Of a DNA stretch of 64,000 nucleotides, positions 49,301 through 61,900 are shown one piece after another; the first letter of the stretch is position 1; each line of letters opens with the position of its first letter. Origin of the DNA: Amoebophrya sp. A120 (lineage: Eukaryota > Sar > Dinophyceae > Syndiniales > Amoebophryaceae); assembly GCA_905178155.1 (NCBI GenBank), contig CAJINV010000020.1, positions 620,001-684,000 of the forward strand, in the 5' to 3' direction. Below the pieces are notes generated by a model. That model was not told the DNA's origin, did no database searches, and saw nothing but the letters and a program-made list of their open reading frames with translations. The position numbers and the translations under genes are program-made.

Positions 49301-50497
49301 AAACTGCTGACACTGATGCAGCTCCTGCGGTAAAAACCGATAAGGGAGATAAGAAGACGAAACGCACTAACAAGGGTGAGGGCAAGGTCTCTAAGAATCA
49401 TTCCAAAGGGAAGGATAAGGAAGCTGCTAGCGCGACGTCGTCGAAAAAAGGGCGAAGCGCAGCGAAGAGAGGGCGCAGCCGCGGGACAACTGATTTGGAG
49501 AACTTGACCGACGCAGAGCAAGTTGACCTCGGGGAGGCAATAGCCGAACGGGATGTGAAGGAAGGGCGAGTGAAGCGGCACCGGAAGCCGAAGCATCAGA
49601 GAAGCGCTTCATCACACGCTAGGGCCCAGGAATCCTCCGGGGACGAGGCAGATGTGCAAAAAGCCGCGGTGAAAAAGGTGAGACGGTGCTGGTGCCGGCA
49701 AATTCTCTCTTGATCGATTTGGCTGAGCAGTTTTTGTCTTTCAACATGCTTGCAAAGTGATGAAATCAGAATTTATTCGTCGCTTGAAATTTCAGCATTG
49801 TTTCAAAAAATTTCTTTACAGCACCTCCCCACGATCCTGCGGCCTCCGCAATCCTTCCGAGAGAAATTCAGCACCGCCGCGCAGCACGCCGCTGGATTGT
49901 GCACGTAGCAATTGCTTTTTGTTCTTATTTCTGTTTCGGACCACGGTGATTTCATGTTCAAGTGAATTTCAAGCTTGCACCACTTGCTCCCCTTGGCTTG
50001 TTCGACAGGGACTGCGAAAATCGCAGGGCAAAGAGATTTATGAATACTGCATTTACAATTACAACAGGCCCTGCCAATTCTACCACACCAAAACTGGGTG
50101 CAAGAACGGCGCAGATTGCAAGTTTTGTCATCTTTGCCCGAATATGCATTGCAAATATGTCTGGGTCTGGATGGATGCCAGATTTGTCATGCTTGTCTGG
50201 CATGACTGAAAAGTTTGTGATGCGTGTCCAAGAAGAGACCCTTTGGCTTGTCATGCAAAAACGCAGTTTGTCATGCAAAAAGCGCGACACTAAGTCGCGC
50301 AAAAATTTCCCATGCTTGGCTGTGCAACATTACAGGGCATCCGCTATTGGCAGCATAGCATCACAAGTTTCCAGACCCATACATATTTGCATTTCATACC
50401 GAAAGGAGTCCAGCAGGCTTACAAAAAGACGAAGAAGCGGCTTTTGAACGCCTTGAGCTATGAACAGGCGCTGTGGTACTTACTTAATGGATCCTAA
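46304..50497 (+). CDS. Basic disordered protein with C-terminal CCCH zinc finger
   Basis: Proposed exons 46304-46458, 46657-48354, 48528-49677, 49822-49904, 49963-50142 and 50404-50497 give 1119 residues in one frame. Introns are introner A7, a GT-AG intron (48355-48527), two GT-AG introns whose exact borders (49678-49962) are uncertain, and introner B7. Most of the chain is Lys/Ala/Ser/Glu-rich and disordered. The end reads NRPCQFYHTKTGCKNGADCK then FCHLCP, a CX8CX5CX3H zinc finger of the kind abundant in dinoflagellates, followed after splicing by KGVQQAYKKTKKRLL. CCCH fingers usually bind RNA, so an RNA-regulatory role is likely. The zinc-finger part could instead be a separate short gene starting upstream of 49822; the phase agreement across all exons favours one gene. 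Confidence 0.7.
46459..46651. mobile_element. Introner A7, diverged copy
   Basis: Left end TATGAATTTCAAAAG, right end ACTTTCGCACTCCATA. Flanks TCTAG and TGTAT no longer match well, and the interior is longer than in other A copies. Removal with five flanking bases still keeps frame (KKASSAAEQL). Confidence 0.75.
50143..50398. mobile_element. Introner B7
   Basis: Left end TATGCATTGCAAATATG, right end GCATTTCATA, perfect CCGAA repeats. Inserted immediately after the zinc finger; excision gives CHLCPKGVQQ. Confidence 0.94.
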
Positions 50498-50678
50498 TCA
50501 TTCCCAGCACACGAGAAAACCAAAACGCTAAAAAGTGTGTGCCCATCTGTTCTGTGTGACGGTTTGAAGCCGCTTTACAGGAAATAAGATATGAAGCGAA
50601 ATAGATCAGCTTTGTCTATACATTTGTATAAAACTGTCACGTCTTCTTCTTCACTCCAGGTGTTTCCCCGCTCAGACG
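50498..50678. other. Short intergenic gap
   Basis: Ends in a pyrimidine-rich tract and AG just before the next start codon, so a spliced 5' untranslated leader is possible. Confidence 0.3.
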
Positions 50679-53048
50679 ATGGCTTTTTCCGGCGGCGACG
50701 GCATGATGTACGTCTACTACCCGCCCGACGAGAGTAATGGATACGCTGGCGCGGTAGCCCAGCTGCCCAACACGGAGGCGCTTCAAGACCCCACCGCCGC
50801 ACCCGTGGTGCACGAAGCTTTGCGGCTATCCAAGAAAAAAAGTGTGTATAGTGTAGCCGTGTGGGAAGAGCAGCATCAGCATTACAAATTCGTTTTGCAT
50901 TACAGAAGAAACCTGTCATGCGCAGCTAGTTCGTGAAAACACCTACTACGAAGCATGGCTATGACGCACTTCCAGCATGACAAGTGTAACGGTTCTTTTG
51001 CACTTTCTGCATCACAAACCCACACTCGCGCAGTTTTTGCGTTGCATAATGGCTCGCGGCACTGCAGGCCAGCGGTACGGTGGTGGATTACGTGGATCCT
51101 TTATGCAAAACAAGTTTCCCGCACAAGTACAAATAAACGCATCAAAAATTTTGCCAATTCAAACTCGTAACACTCGTCATGCTGACCAGCACTGAAGGCC
51201 TGTTTTGTTATGCAGGAGGCCGCGCATTCATTTTTTTTTGTACGTCACGCGTGCGGGAAATATACGTGTGGATATCCTTCAGGAGCCGGGGGAAGTTCTG
51301 CTGGTGGTAAAAAAGCCTCTAGCTCTTCCAGTTCTTCGGCCAGTGCTGGAGTTGAAGACGGCACGGACGACTGCGACAAGAGTTCGGAGCAAGATAGTGC
51401 TGTAGTTGTTCAACCAGGTCACGACAACGGAGGCCCTCTTGGAGCGGCAGGACTACTAGTTGGGCAACAGCAGCAACAGTATAACTACCAGCCGTACTAT
51501 CCGACACCATTGGGCTACAGCACGTACAACAATTATGGGAGTGTCAGGATCGGAATCGTCAGAGTTGAGATAATTTGTGATGCATTAAACGAATACCAGT
51601 TGGCGCCTAGTTTGCAAGTGGCGCATGACAAATTTGGGTAGAACTGAAATCCGGTTTGTAATGCTGTTTGGGTAAGAAGACGCCTTTTGTCATGCTACCT
51701 AAGCAGCTCAACTGCTACCCCTCATAGGCTTAAATGCATCCGTTCTTGCGTCATCTGCAATAGAGGCATTTTTTGCGTTGCATATTATGCATCACAAACT
51801 ATTTCAACTTTGACGATTTCGATCCTGACACATGCATAACAACCCCGCGATGTTTCAACCGTGGCTCTTTTTCAACAACAGCGGGTACGGACCAGCACCA
51901 GATATGGATTGCAAAAGTATCGTACTAGTACTTGCAAATTTGCATGACAAATCTTTTGGCTTTTTCTAAAGGTAGACCAGCATTACAAATTCCACTGGTC
52001 ATCATGCTGAGCAACTTTGTCTTGCAATCAAAGTACTATAAGTACGATACTTTTGCCATGCATACCAGGATCATTCTCACAATACAACCCGTACACCATG
52101 CCAACGGCTGGATCGGTCCTTCCTGATGGAGAAATCGTGCCTCCGCCGCCAGCGGAAGAGGAGGAGGAGCCTGATGCTGCGGAAGATGGTAGCGAGGAAG
52201 ATGCTGATCCTACGACGTCTTCTGGGGACCCGCCAGCAGGTATGAGCATTTTTGAGGTATGAGCGGGCACGCGGGAAGATCCGGAGGCAGAGGCTGCATT
52301 GTTTTTGTGAACTCATTTCTATCGTGCGCTGCCTGTTCAATGAGACTAGCATTGAGCTGCATTTATGTAAAGTCAACCTCTGATCGTGATCTCTAACTAG
52401 GTGCAGCTGCGAACAAGCCAGAAGATGTTGTTCCCTCGCCCGCCGGCGCAACAGCTGGTGCTCTGCCCTGGACCCTGCCTTCGCAGTGCAAAACGCGCAC
52501 CAGCTCCGATTTCCAGTTCGTCACAAGCTCTACGGATGCCAAGCTGATGGAAAAAATTTTGTCGTCAACATCTGGTACGTGAATTTTTTGGTTTCTTCAT
52601 CATACGCTGCGCACTGCGTTCATCTGGTGCGACGTGTTTTTCATGACAGACCAACAGCAAGTAGAAAAAAAAGTCGCTGGTGAATGATACTTCTGGTTCA
52701 CTGTGCTGTCACTTAAAACACACTGACCTATTGTTTTGTACTTCACGTTCAAAAAGTTTTCCCGCAGGCGCGTCTCCGACAGCGAATAAGTCCAAGCGGC
52801 CTGCGCTGCTGACGCAGACAGCGAGCGCCGGAGGGACCACAACGACGATTGCTGCCGATCCCAACCCGCAGAAACTCACCTCCCCGACGAACACGCGCCG
52901 GATGGGCACGCGCCCGGGGGCTCAGAAGAAATTGATGAGCGGCGGAACCCCAGCGGGCGGCAACGGAACCGGTACGGCGAACACGAGTCCCGACCAGTTC
53001 ACCTTCTCTGCCGACGCGCCGGTATTTGTCCCCAGTGCCTCAAAGTAG
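50679..53048 (+). CDS. Low-complexity protein with PAM2-like C-terminus
   Basis: Start MAFSGGDGMMYVYYPP. Exons: 50679-50826, one from 51054 with an unresolved end near 51090-51130, 51216-51533, 51844-51902, 52070-52239, 52401-52574, 52768-53048. Introners E2, D2 and A8 and three GT-AG introns interrupt it; the second exon's donor is uncertain because several GT sites fit. The chain has a Cys/His segment (FVRHACGKYTCGYPSGAGG), then Ser, Gln, Tyr and Glu-rich regions (QQQQYNYQPYYPTP), and ends SPDQFTFSADAPVFVPSA. That end follows the spacing of the PAM2 motif (hydrophobic-polar-x-x-A-x-x-F-x-P) through which proteins bind the MLLE domain of poly(A)-binding protein. This suggests an mRNA-linked role, but PAM2-like matches in disordered chains can arise by chance. 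Confidence 0.7.
50827..51048. mobile_element. Introner E2
   Basis: Ends TATCCAAGAAAAAAAGTG and CAGTTTTTGCGTTGCATA; flanks GCGGC and ATGGC share three of five bases. Excision gives HEALRLAALQA. Confidence 0.85.
51534..51838. mobile_element. Introner D2
   Basis: Ends TATGGGAGTGTCAGG and CCTGACACATGCATA; flanks ACAAT and ACAAC. Interior is inverted relative to D1. Excision gives STYNNPAMFQP. Confidence 0.92.
51903..52064. mobile_element. Introner A8
   Basis: Ends TATGGATTGCAAAAGTA and TACTTTTGCCATGCATA; flanks CCAGA and CCAGG. Excision gives YGPAPESFSQY. Confidence 0.92.
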
Positions 53049-54455
53049 GCCTTTTCAATAGAACAGACAGTGATACGGTACCGGGAAGGGGGAACGAAAC
53101 GAAAGAAAACGGGTGGAATTAGAAAAAAAGTACTTTGCACTAGAACAAAAAACAGAGAAAAGTACTATCTATCGCTAATAGACGCATGTAAGACCACGAC
53201 CCCTTGGTCTGGCCGCAGACTGGGGGCTGTCGTATAGAAATTGTTGAAGCTACTAACCCTTGACTGCTCTTCTGTTTACGGCTGTGGGATCTATTTCCCT
53301 AAACTTTTTCTTCTCAATATAGCAAATCATTGATTATGATTTTTGAAATAAAATCGTCGCAGTATTCAGACACTTCAATACAGTTTTAGTTTTTTAGAAA
53401 GTACGTAAAGCTAAAGTTTAGACAAGTGCAAGAACTCCGTAGTAAAACGGAGACGGACACTATGTTGTTGCTCTTTTTTTACATTATCACAAAAGTCCTC
53501 ATCTTTTTCGTAGTTACTACAGCCTATTTGAAAATAAATTAATTGTAGCCCGGCGCTACCTTATCCTTGTTACGCAAGCTGTTTTTTGAGTGGTTGCAAC
53601 TGCAACGTGGTGCAAAGCTTGAGGTGAAAATAAAGCTTCTTCTTCGTGCCATGAGATGCTATCATGATCCACAAAAATCTTGTTTGTCGCGCAGGTCTTC
53701 CTCTGTCTTTGAGATTTGAAAGTATAATTTCATCAGGAACCAGTTTGATATAGTCGTTTTCGTAGTGATGGGTGAAAATCAAAATAGTAGTCAGTAATCT
53801 TGTCGGACGATCCACCTTTCCGCTTAGCGGAAAAATGAGTCTGTACTCAACAAATGAATATGGAAAAATGTAATGCAGTGTAATGTTCTATGCAGAATTT
53901 CTTGAATTTTTATGTGAGTAAGAAAAGATTATCAATTCGCAATCGCGTGGAGCTGCAGGGAAATTCAAAATATGAAACCACGAGGCCAAGATACAGCACA
54001 AAAAAAGATACAACTTGGGATTGCATCACTCGCTAGGTCCTTCTTTCCAACCACGCATGACGATCCTAAGTAAATCGCCGAAAAAAGTAGACCATCGGGA
54101 CTACACGACTGCTGCACCTAGGGGAGGTTGTGTTCTTTTTCGTTTTTCTGTTGCTTCTCTATCAATGTGTCGTGGGCCTGTGTCAGCAAGTGTAGTAACT
54201 CTACTTTTCTTGCTATGTATTCAGTTTCAGAATTTTGAGAGGCGAGCGTGCAATAGACTTATTTCTCCTGAGGGATGTTGCCTGGCGCAGGCTACTAACT
54301 CCTATTCCAGCTCTTCACAAATTATTATCTAAGAAAGTCAAAGAGCATTCTCATTCGCATTCCTACAAATTCCGGCGACGGAGTGCCTCTGCACTTACCT
54401 CCACAAGGAACAAATTCAAATTGCGTATTAGGGTAAAGCACTCCTGATTAAGATT
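53049..54455. other. Intergenic, no gene seen
   Basis: AT-rich; no convincing frame or RNA gene. Confidence 0.5.
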
Positions 54456-57400
54456 ATGTGCTGCCTCCCTTGCTGCGGTCCGTTGGGGGCTGCTCCGCCG
54501 AAACTGCGGTGTTTAGCCTACCTCTTCGTCGTTGCCGCGGTGCTGCTGGATTTCATTCTGCAGTTTCCGGTGACCTACAAGAATTTTGCGTACTTTCACC
54601 ACAACGTGGTCCACGACAATGTGGACACACTGTACCGGAAGCCGAATGTTGTACAAACCGCAGGTGAAGATGGCACAGGAGCTTCATCAGCCTCGTCCCA
54701 GCAGACCTTTTGGTCCAGCATGAAAAAGTTCTTTACTGACAAGGCCAACCTGGTTTCCGAAAAGCTGAAATACCTGACCGGCAACCGGGTTTCGCTGTTA
54801 AAGGCGAAGAAAAACGATAGCGCGAAGATCACGGTGCTGATCAATCAGTTCCAGCGGCCCTCCTGCTTGCGGAAGCAGTTGCGGGTGCTGCGTCGGTGCT
54901 CGATCGTGCACTCGATCTACGTAAACTGGTTCGATTTGAAGAACCCTGTTCCGTCCAGCGTGCAGGACTTCATCAGAGGCAGTGAGGACAGCGACGAATT
55001 TACCAGTTCATCTGGAGGTACCTCCGGAACAACTTCGACAAAAGGCGAGGGTGAGTTTGTCGAGGAGCTGGAAACCGAGCCGGAATACCGCATCTTTCCG
55101 CCAAGCCGACTCTTATCCGAGGAGGAGCAGAATAATAGCAAGATCGACAGGAGGATGAACTACTACGAAGAACAAGATGGGACCACGGCAGCTGATATGG
55201 CCGACAAAGAAGTAAAGGCAAAAACCCCTAAAGTAGTAGTAGAAGATTTCTATGCGGAGAAGCGGATGACCAGCTCCAGCCGGGCGAAAAAAAACAAAAA
55301 GCGAGGCCAGAAAGCCGCTTCTTCGGACATCAACCAAAAAAAAAATCCTGAGAAAGGAGCATCAAAGAAGGCCCCGTACCGATTGACAGAGAAGTTTCGA
55401 CCGCATCTGTTTCCTACAGACGCGGTTTTTGTCACCGATGTCGACATGTTTTACTCCTGCCACGCACTTCAGTTTGCCTACAACGTCTGGTCGCAGTACA
55501 ATGAAAACGAAGTGGAAGATATAGGAAACGTCCGCGCGGCACGAACAAGGATGCTAGAAGCGGCGGCACCTAGCACAGCTGCCACGGCGAGTCCGCCAAC
55601 AGCAGCGCCAACTGGTGTACCGCCTCCAGCAGCAGCCTCTGTAGCTGCAGCTCCATCCGAAATAAAACCCGTCGCTGCGGCGCCAGTGCCCGACGTTGCA
55701 AAGGCGATCGCTGCGCAGACTGCGGCGGTAAATGCAGTCGCGCAGGCAACGAAGGCGGTCGTAAAACAGAATTTGGACGCTCTTGCAGCGGCGAAGAACA
55801 CAGCTAATATGGACCAGGTGAAAATCCAGGCGGTGCATCGGGATCCGCACCCCACGATCTCGCAGTTCGTCAAAGCGGTGGGGTTTCATCCAAGGTACTT
55901 GTCCCGCATATGCATTGCAAAAGTATCGTACTAGTGCGAGTAGCATGACAAATAACAAATATAATGGCAATGCAGTTTGTACCGCTGTTACTGTCATGCA
56001 TGACAGCAATGAGTACGAGTTTACGATGCTTTTGCATTCGATGCCGCACCGCTAGTTACGATTGGTCGCTGAGTTACCGACACTCCCAGAAGTTCCTGCA
56101 CAATACCATTTTTGTCACCAAAGGGGCGCTGATTCACAAAGATTTGTTTTCCGATTTTTTCAAGCCAGAATACGAGAGTTTGAGGCAGCTCGTGGACCGG
56201 GAATTCGCGGGGGCAGATTTGCTGATGAGCTACGTGCTGGCGATGGAGTATTTTTTGTTTTTGAAGCGTCTTTTTCAAGAAGTGCACTTAGATGAAAAAC
56301 GCTAAAATCCGCCCTGCACCACTGCAACCTGGAACAAAATACAATCACAACTACTTCAGATACGGCCCCCACGCCTTCCGTGCGCTCTGTCCGAAAGAGA
56401 ACTACCACCTCGCCACCGCGGAGTCCTGTTCCGCCAATCGGCGGCCGAGCAACGTGTTCGCGCCGGTGCCGACGGGTGTTGAGGATACGATCGATTACGC
56501 GTACGACGCAGAAGCGGACATGCTGCTGGAGTACAATTCCGTCGGGCTGCGGAAGGCGAAACTGTCGTGGCGGCTCGCGTTCGAAAAAAGGCGGATGATC
56601 AAGCGGATCTTTGGAACGCAAAAACGAAACTATCTGAACAAGAACGTCAGGCAGCTGGAAGTCGGTGCTCCTAACGCCGAGATTATTGGGGCGTTGCATT
56701 CATCTCCGCCAAGTTCTTTCAAAGCTGAAGCCGGAAGGTCGACGGCTGCAAGTAGAAGTAGTCCCGAGGGACGAGAAATAAAAAAGGAGAATACAAGAGG
56801 CAGAGTGGCGGAACTACTAGGATTACACGACTTTTCTGTTCAAAAAGAACTACCTCAAGCGTCGAAAATAAAGGCACAAAGCACCACTACACCAGATGAA
56901 ACACAAGAAAGCCGAGAAGATGAAAACTATCCTCGTTCCCTTTCCCCGGCGGGTTTTGCGTCGACTGCCGGGTCGGCAGTGGCGCACGCCGCAAGCCGCG
57001 TCCCGTCGCACGACTCGGTGGACAGTGTGCTGGCGCGTGCGTTTCAGGGGCCCCCGGGGGCCTATACCCGCAGTAAGGACGAGGAGGGATTTGTATTACA
57101 ATGAAAAATGCCCCCAACCCAGAATTTGCAAAAGTTTCTCATGCAAAGTTCCCAAATAAAAGCTTTTTGTCTTGCATGAAAGGACTACGAGCCTTTCTGA
57201 TGCAGAATGTAGTTGCGCAAGGTAACTTTTGCGCACGACAGATCAGGCTGCTGTTGGGCCGCTTTGCAACACAAATTTGAGCTATTCAGCATGGAAAATT
57301 TGTGTATGGATATGCAAAACGGGGAGTGTTATTCCATTGGAAAGGTTTGCAATACAAATGCTGCGAAGTTTATCTGGGGTGGGGGCATTTTTCACTTTCG

Positions 57401-57770
57401 TAATTTGCGCTCAAGTCGAAGGTCTCCGAGTTCCAGACGTACTACGCAAACAGCGTCATTTGGGAAAGGCAAACCAGGTATCGATGAATGTTGTTGAAGA
57501 GTGTTTGTGTTGTAATGATTCTACTGATGTTGGACGATAATCTTCATCCCTCCCGACATCCTCCCCTTCAGTACTTTGCTTGTGCTTTAAGTGGAAAAAA
57601 ACGAACAAAGTATCATGGCAAGGAAATAACTTCACACCAGGTTCTACATGGACTTTTGGCGGTGGATTGACCGACAACTATTCGGAATGTGGAACCAACT
57701 AGACTGTCCGTCGGCACCCTGGCGGTCAATATCCGCCGAACAATTCTGGTTTATGCAGAAGGTTCACTAG
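54456..57770 (+). CDS. Exostosin-type (GT64) glycosyltransferase, type II membrane protein
   Basis: Exons 54456-55908, 56049-56233, 56292-57093, 57408-57477 and 57641-57770 (879 residues). Introns are introner A9, a 58-nt GT-AG intron (56234-56291), introner H2 and a GT-AG intron (57478-57640). The short intron could instead be a 49-nt one (56246-56294) removed between GATG repeats; both keep frame. After a short Cys-rich N-terminus comes one membrane span (LAYLFVVAAVLLDFILQF), as in Golgi enzymes. ITVLINQFQRPSCLRKQLRV begins the GT64 fold; AVFVTDVDMFYSCHALQFAY holds the DxD metal site near residue 324; VGFHPRYLSRTASYDWSLSY and HNTIFVTKGALIHKDLF follow, and GADLLMSYV matches the acidic motif near the active site. 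Acidic and Ala/Pro-rich insertions lengthen it. GT64 enzymes transfer GlcNAc or GalNAc-type sugars to glycans; the exact acceptor is unknown. Confidence 0.85.
55909..56043. mobile_element. Introner A9
   Basis: Ends TATGCATTGCAAAAGTA and GCTTTTGCATTCGATG (last A changed to G); perfect CCGCA repeats; excision gives RYLSRTASYDW inside the GT64 domain. Shortest A copy. Confidence 0.92.
57094..57402. mobile_element. Introner H2
   Basis: Left end TATTACAATGAAAAATGCC, right end GGCATTTTTCACTTTCGTA; perfect ATTTG repeats; excision gives EEGFALKSKVSE. Right terminus is GTA, not ATA. Confidence 0.9.
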
Positions 57771-58953
57771 TAATGCTCATGGAGACGCACACGCGGATGT
57801 TGCGCTTGCGCGTCACACACTGCACTGTGCTGGATACTGCTTTGAAGTTGTGCCTTAGATGATCAAGACGTGAAACAAACTACACCATATTGCGCATTAC
57901 ATACAACCATACGTCATCATCAATCATATTGCGCTATGAGAACAAGAACTACAGGGTAGCTACGCGATTAAAGTCCTGTCAAAGTCAATCTTGCACACTG
58001 TATGAAGTGGCACTACGTGTTTCGCAAACGGCACTACGTGGTTCACAGCTCCCTGCATTTTTGTTTTCGAACTGCTATTCGTATTCGCTTCGCTTCGGCT
58101 TCAATCAGGAATGGTATCGGTTTCGCTTTTGCCTTCGGACAAAAAACTAAAATTCGGTTTTGCGTACTAGCGAGAAGTGCTTGCCCTCAGTTACCAGATT
58201 TCCTTCTTCGGTTTTTAGTGGCCCCTGCCCTACGTGCTGCGTTGTGTAGTATTCATTCTTGAAGATACAACTTCTTGCTTGACTTCCGTAGTTTCATCGG
58301 TGCATTTCGTTTTTGGTATTGTCGTTATAGCGCAAGAAAAACAGAAACAAAATCGGCGACCGGAGCGCTTCTTTTTTTTCGTGATCGCACCGAACGATAT
58401 ACGTTCGTGGTCTTTTTTGGATTTCCATTTTAATCGCTATTGCTATTGTCCAATAACACACCAGTGTCAGTTTCCCTCACCCTGCGCTTTTTTTTTTTGG
58501 GTCCAGCTACACTCGTAGCTGTATCGATCAAGTGTAGTGAGGGGCTTGCTTGAGCTCAAAGTGGCTTTGAAAGAAATTTTTGTACACAACTCGAAGTGCG
58601 AACTTTTTTTTGAAATTTTTAGAGTAGACGTTTGTTTGCAGTAACACACACTGTAAATTAAAATCAGTTGAAGTTTTCAATTTTTGCAAGAATTCGTTTT
58701 GCTGCCTGTGGCCGCAGAAGGCTCCAGTAAAGAGTCCGCTAAGTAGTGCAGCAAGTTCGTAACAAGTTGTAGCTGAATTCATCTGAATTCAGTGTAGTTA
58801 CACTCATAATTAGCATATTGTATACTAGTTTTTTGCCGAGTAGCCCTCGTCCAACAAAACCAGAAGGAGCTGTAACATAACCTTAAATGTAGTACACAGG
58901 AAGCCAAGAGGGCGCTTCCGTCGGCGGCGTCAGCAGTTACAACCGGGAAGAAG
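57771..58953. other. Intergenic, no gene seen
   Basis: No recognised gene; T-rich in places. Confidence 0.5.
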
Positions 58954-61900
58954 ATGTTTTTCGACCAACTACCGCCAGCGAAGAGACGTCGCAAGGGCAG
59001 CTTTGCCAATGTGCCGGCCTCGACGCCGAAGCGATTTTTTTTCGCCTTGATGCCCTCACGGTGGTCCAACATTATACAACCATCGCGGCTAGTACAACGA
59101 GTTCTAGTACAACTTCTGCCGCTCGTCCCCTTACTTCTTCTGCAGAACATTCATGTCGCTGCCTACACAACGAAGGAACATCGTTCTTGGGACTACACGA
59201 ACTGGACCATTAGCGACCGCGTCGAGGTCTTTTCGACGGACCAGTTTCCGCAGTACAGCTGCTACAAAATCCCCTACCTCTTCCAAACGCTGAACGGGAC
59301 CATACTGGCCTTCGCGGAGGCCCGCGGGCTATGGATTGCAAAAATGTCTGGGTCTGGAAGATTTCTAGATTTGTCATGCATATTTTCCATGACCAGCGTA
59401 ACGATACGATGTCTGTGATGCATGCTGTAGCATCACAGAGTTTTAGAGCGCTCTGTGATACCTCTACCGCATGAGAAACGAGCCCTCCGCGTAGCACAAA
59501 CTGGAGTCCTCTTGCTGGTCATGCAATACAAATTTTTTCAGAATCCAGAGACAGCATTACAAGTTTAGAATGTTCCAGACTCGGACACTTTTGCATTTGA
59601 TACGGGCCGACGGACGACAAATCTTCGATCGGAAACTGCATGGACTGGGACATCACGGACGTGGTCCTGCGCAAGTCGTACGACGGGGGCCATACCTGGT
59701 CCCCAATGACCACGCTGCTGCTATCACGAGAAAAAAGTGTTACAGTTACACATTTGTTGGAGTTTCTGCATCACAAATTTTCTTCGTACGGCAGAGAAAA
59801 CTTGTAATGTGAAGATCATAAGGGAAAACAGGAAGGAAACGAGGCTCCCAAGCATTTCCTGCGCAAGAAAGGTCGTCTGTGTTGCCGGTCTTGCAGCGCA
59901 ATGTGTCATTGTAACACTTTTTTCTTGCGATAGCTCCGCGGCCGGTACGACTGGCACTTCGTGGTCGGGAACCTCGTATCAAATGCAAATATGTCTGGGT
60001 CTGGAAGATGATTGCCAGGTTTGTCATGCATATTTTGCATGACCACCCATGATCATGATGCCTGTAATGCATAGTCTAGCATTACAGATTTTTAGAGGTT
60101 CCTGATGCGTATCCCGCATGAGAAATGCCCTCTCCGCGTAACACAAACTGGACTTCTCTTCCTGGTCATGCAATACAGATTTATTGTAGAATCCAGATCC
60201 AGCATCACAAGTTGCATTCATTCTTCCAGACCCAGACATATTTGCAATGCATACGTCGCTCCGGTGCAGGACGAGTTCTCGGGCCGGATCCTCCTCCCCT
60301 TCACCCGGGGCAACTCCCGCATATGAAAGCCTCAGAATGGAAATCCTCAAAGTGGAACTAATTTGTGATGCATGAAATGCAAGGCAAAAAAGACTGTATT
60401 GCAAAGGACACAAGGGGGACCGACTATTGTCCTGCTAGGGGTGAAGAATTGGAGTGCTGCTTAGCACGAGAGAAGGGCACCCCTTTGTCTTAACCTGCAT
60501 GACAGACATGCTTTAAGGGCCCGGGAAATTTGTCATGCGCCGACTACAAATGGCGTCTGAACTGGAATCGTTTTTTTGCACGACATATTATTTCCATTTT
60601 GAGGATTTCCAACCTGAGGCTTTCATACCGCATGTGGCTCACCTTCAGCGACAGCCAAGGCGAGAGCTGGGCGGACCCGTATAGGTTGAATTACGAGGGG
60701 TTTTGGTGGACCTGGGTGGGGTTCGGGCCCCCCGCGGGGCTGCAGATGAGCTACAGCAAGCTGTACCGGGGCCGGCTGATCATTCCGGGCTACTTTTCCG
60801 ACTCGCCTGTGTTTGACCTCACCGCCATTTTTGCCAGCTCGGCGTTTTTGTTGATTTCCGACGACGGCGGGGCGAACTGGGAGCGGGTAATTGTTTCAAA
60901 CGGCAACCAGGTATAAAAGTGCACAACTCCCCCTCCCCCTCATTTGTCATGCAAAATCCACAATCCACGCCTTACCTCTTCTTGGCACTGTTTGCATGAC
61001 AAATTCATCTGGCGGCCCAAATAGCACTTCAATCCTGTGCAAATTTGTCATGCAAAACCTGCAGTCTAGCTGACGCTTGTATTGCTGTTCATGCCCAACG
61101 AATGAGGGGGAGGGGGAGTTGTGCACTCTCATACCAGGAGCTGATCCCCGGTATCGCGGGCAACGAGGACCAGGTCACCGAGATGTGTATCAAATGCAAA
61201 AATGTCTGGGTCTGGAAGAATGCAACTTGTGATGCTGCATTTGGATGTCTAAAAAATTTGTGTTGCATGAGCAGCAAAAGGAGGCTAATTTCTGCTACGC
61301 GGAGAGGGCATTTGTCATGCGGAATAGGCATCAAGAATCCCTCAAAAAACCTGTGATGCTAGTGCATGCATCACAGACATCATGGCTCATGCAAACCGTG
61401 CATGACAGGTCTCAAAATCTTCCAGACCCAGACCTTTTTGCATTTGATAATGTGCGACGGATCCTTACTGCTGAACATGCGGACCTGGATCGGTGACCGC
61501 GTGCAGTCCTGGAGCTACGACGGGGGAAAAAGCTGGAGCGTCGTCGAGCGCACGGCGCTGCCGAACCCGTTTCAGGGGTGCCAGGGGTCGGTGGTGAGTT
61601 TAAATAAACACGTCCAGCTGTATTCGGGCTTGGGGCTATGCATTGCAAATAAAAATGTATCGTACTAGCGTACTAATTGCAGACATGCATGTTGACAAAT
61701 CGCCTTCCTTAGCTAAAACAGCATACAGATTTTATTTATCATGCTAGTGAATGCAATTTACACTAGTGCGATGTAGTGGCTTTTGCCTTTCATAGTTGCC
61801 GCCGGAAAGCGACTGGGACGCCGTTCGGAAGGATCTGAAGCTGTGGACCAGTGAAGACGGCGGGAGAAATTGGGTGGAGAGAATGGTATAGATACTTAAA

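Noticed and set aside
54456-57770. GT64 gene treated as two genes because the frame ending at 56305 overlaps a new one starting at 56292
   Set aside because: A short intron at 56234-56291 joins them in phase and the domain continues across the break.
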